6,982 nt of DNA. It comes from CAYLJO01 sp964383905 (GTDB lineage: Bacteria; Acidobacteriota; Blastocatellia; Pyrinomonadales; Pyrinomonadaceae). Below, in pieces: positions 6,427 to 6,982 of this stretch. Where the stretch lies: positions 1 to 6,982 of the forward strand of contig CAYLJO010000285.1 in NCBI GenBank assembly GCA_964383905.1. Reading direction: 5' to 3'. A model generated the notes under the pieces. That model ran no database searches, was not told where the DNA came from, and saw only the letters and a list, made by a program, of their open reading frames with translations. The translations under genes and the position numbers were made by a program. Numbering within the stretch: position 1 is the stretch's first letter; every line of letters begins with the position of its first letter.

Positions 6427-6437
6427 GAATAATATTC
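6427..6437. repeat. Small AT-rich palindrome after the response regulator
   Basis: GAATA-A-TATTC is a perfect inverted repeat 31 bases past the regulator stop codon. It is too short and AT-rich to be a terminator stem. It is noted as a third symmetric element in a 266-base gap. Confidence 0.2.
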
Positions 6438-6468
6438 TTATCCGGGAGGAGTCAGACCAGGGCGACTG

Positions 6469-6982
6469 CTATTCGTGGCCGGCCCTGAGCGTCTCCTGTA
6501 AGCGATCGCGACGGCTGCGGCTCAGCTTCAATTCCGTCCCGTCGCGCAGGACGACTAGATACTCTCCGTTGAAATGCTGGTGCATCTCTTTCACGCGGTC
6601 AAGGTTAACGATTGTCGACCGATGAATTCGCAGGAATTTTTGTGGATCAAGCTTGCCTTCTAATTCGTTCATCGTTTCCCGAAGCAGGTGAGACTTACCG
6701 CCTACGTGAAGCTTGACGTAATAATCATCCGCGGCGATCCAGTCGATGTCATCGGCTTTGAGGAAGATCACCCGGCCGGCCGATTTAATCATGAATCTCG
6801 TGAGAAAGCTCCCCCGGCTTACCGCGCCGGCTTCCGACCCGTCGCGATCTTTAAGCAGCGCCAGCAGCTTCCGGCCCAGCTTGTTGATCTCCCTCAGCTC
6901 GACATGAGCCTTGGCCTGCCGGAGCGCCTCCTCGAACCTTTCATCGTTGAACGGCTTGAGCAGGTAATCCAGGGCGTGTACC
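6469..6982 (-). CDS. LytTR-family response regulator (C-terminal part)
   Basis: The last 170 residues of a two-component response regulator that binds DNA; the 5' end lies beyond the right edge of the window. The open frame continues upstream of the internal ATG at 6792, which is therefore not the start. The visible part begins with the end of a receiver domain, VHALDYLLKPFNDERFEEAL, whose K9 is the conserved lysine before proline; the phosphorylated aspartate is off the window. A linker follows (about 25-63), then a LytTR DNA-binding domain (about 65-166) with VIFLKADDIDWIAADDYYV, RETMNELEGKL and the hallmark FLRIHRSTIVNLDRVKEM (116-133). Regulators of this kind usually pair with a LytS- or HisKA-type sensor kinase gene next door, which would lie to the right of the window. 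Its position ahead of the permease suggests it controls it, but this is inferred from adjacency. Confidence 0.93.
   Translation of the reverse strand, partial: VHALDYLLKPFNDERFEEALRQAKAHVELREINKLGRKLLALLKDRDGSEAGAVSRGSFLTRFMIKSAGRVIFLKADDIDWIAADDYYVKLHVGGKSHLLRETMNELEGKLDPQKFLRIHRSTIVNLDRVKEMHQHFNGEYLVVLRDGTELKLSRSRRDRLQETLRAGHE

Noticed and set aside
6469..6792. Stand-alone 107-residue LytTR-only protein starting at the ATG at 6792
   Set aside because: The frame stays open to the window edge and encodes the end of a receiver domain, so the real gene is longer.
1..6982. CRISPR array, tRNA or rRNA gene, insertion sequence or phage attachment site
   Set aside because: No regularly spaced repeats, cloverleaf with CCA or conserved arms, transposase fragment or terminal inverted repeat with target duplication was seen on either strand.

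Overview
This window looks like a chromosomal segment of a GC-rich, non-actinobacterial soil-type bacterium, most likely an Acidobacteriota member. The main reason is the 828-residue double-module MacB/FtsX-type permease at 3716-6202. It has the architecture of the acidobacterial duplicated orphan permeases (ADOP), a family strongly expanded in that phylum. All five recognisable genes lie on the minus strand, so the biological order runs from the right end of the window to the left. The phylum call is an inference from one family, not from a marker gene.

Right part (6982 to 3716): the C-terminal 170 residues of a LytTR-type response regulator are cut by the window edge. A 266-base gap follows, containing several perfect palindromes, one of them the 14-base GGCAAACGTTTGCC, which resembles a LacI/PurR-family operator. 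Then comes the ADOP permease. This is a typical pairing of a DNA-binding response regulator with an exporter-like membrane protein that lacks its own ATPase. No ATPase or histidine kinase is visible here.

Middle (3715 to 3053): about 660 bases without a credible gene. The part next to the permease stop holds GC-rich hairpins and a long-range 9-base inverted repeat. The part next to xylA is more AT-rich and holds two sigma70-like promoters reading towards xylA. The distal one (TTGACA-17-TATATA) is surrounded by repeated ATGCTCA/AGCATC words. The proximal one (TTGACT-17-TAATCT) has its -35 box in the centre of a 25-base imperfect palindrome, a convincing operator candidate.

Left part (3052 to 1): xylA (xylose isomerase, Streptomyces-like class I) and xylB (xylulokinase) are directly abutted (TGA then ATG, no gap). 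They convert D-xylose to D-xylulose 5-phosphate for the pentose phosphate pathway. After a possible terminator and a separate candidate promoter comes the 5' end of an exported glycoside hydrolase resembling GH42 beta-galactosidases. The left half therefore reads as a plant-polysaccharide or pentose utilisation locus.

No CRISPR array, tRNA, rRNA, insertion sequence, phage gene or clearly new system was found. The most interesting unexplained signals are the operator-like palindromes at 3174-3198 and 6341-6354 and the repeat cluster around the distal xylA promoter.
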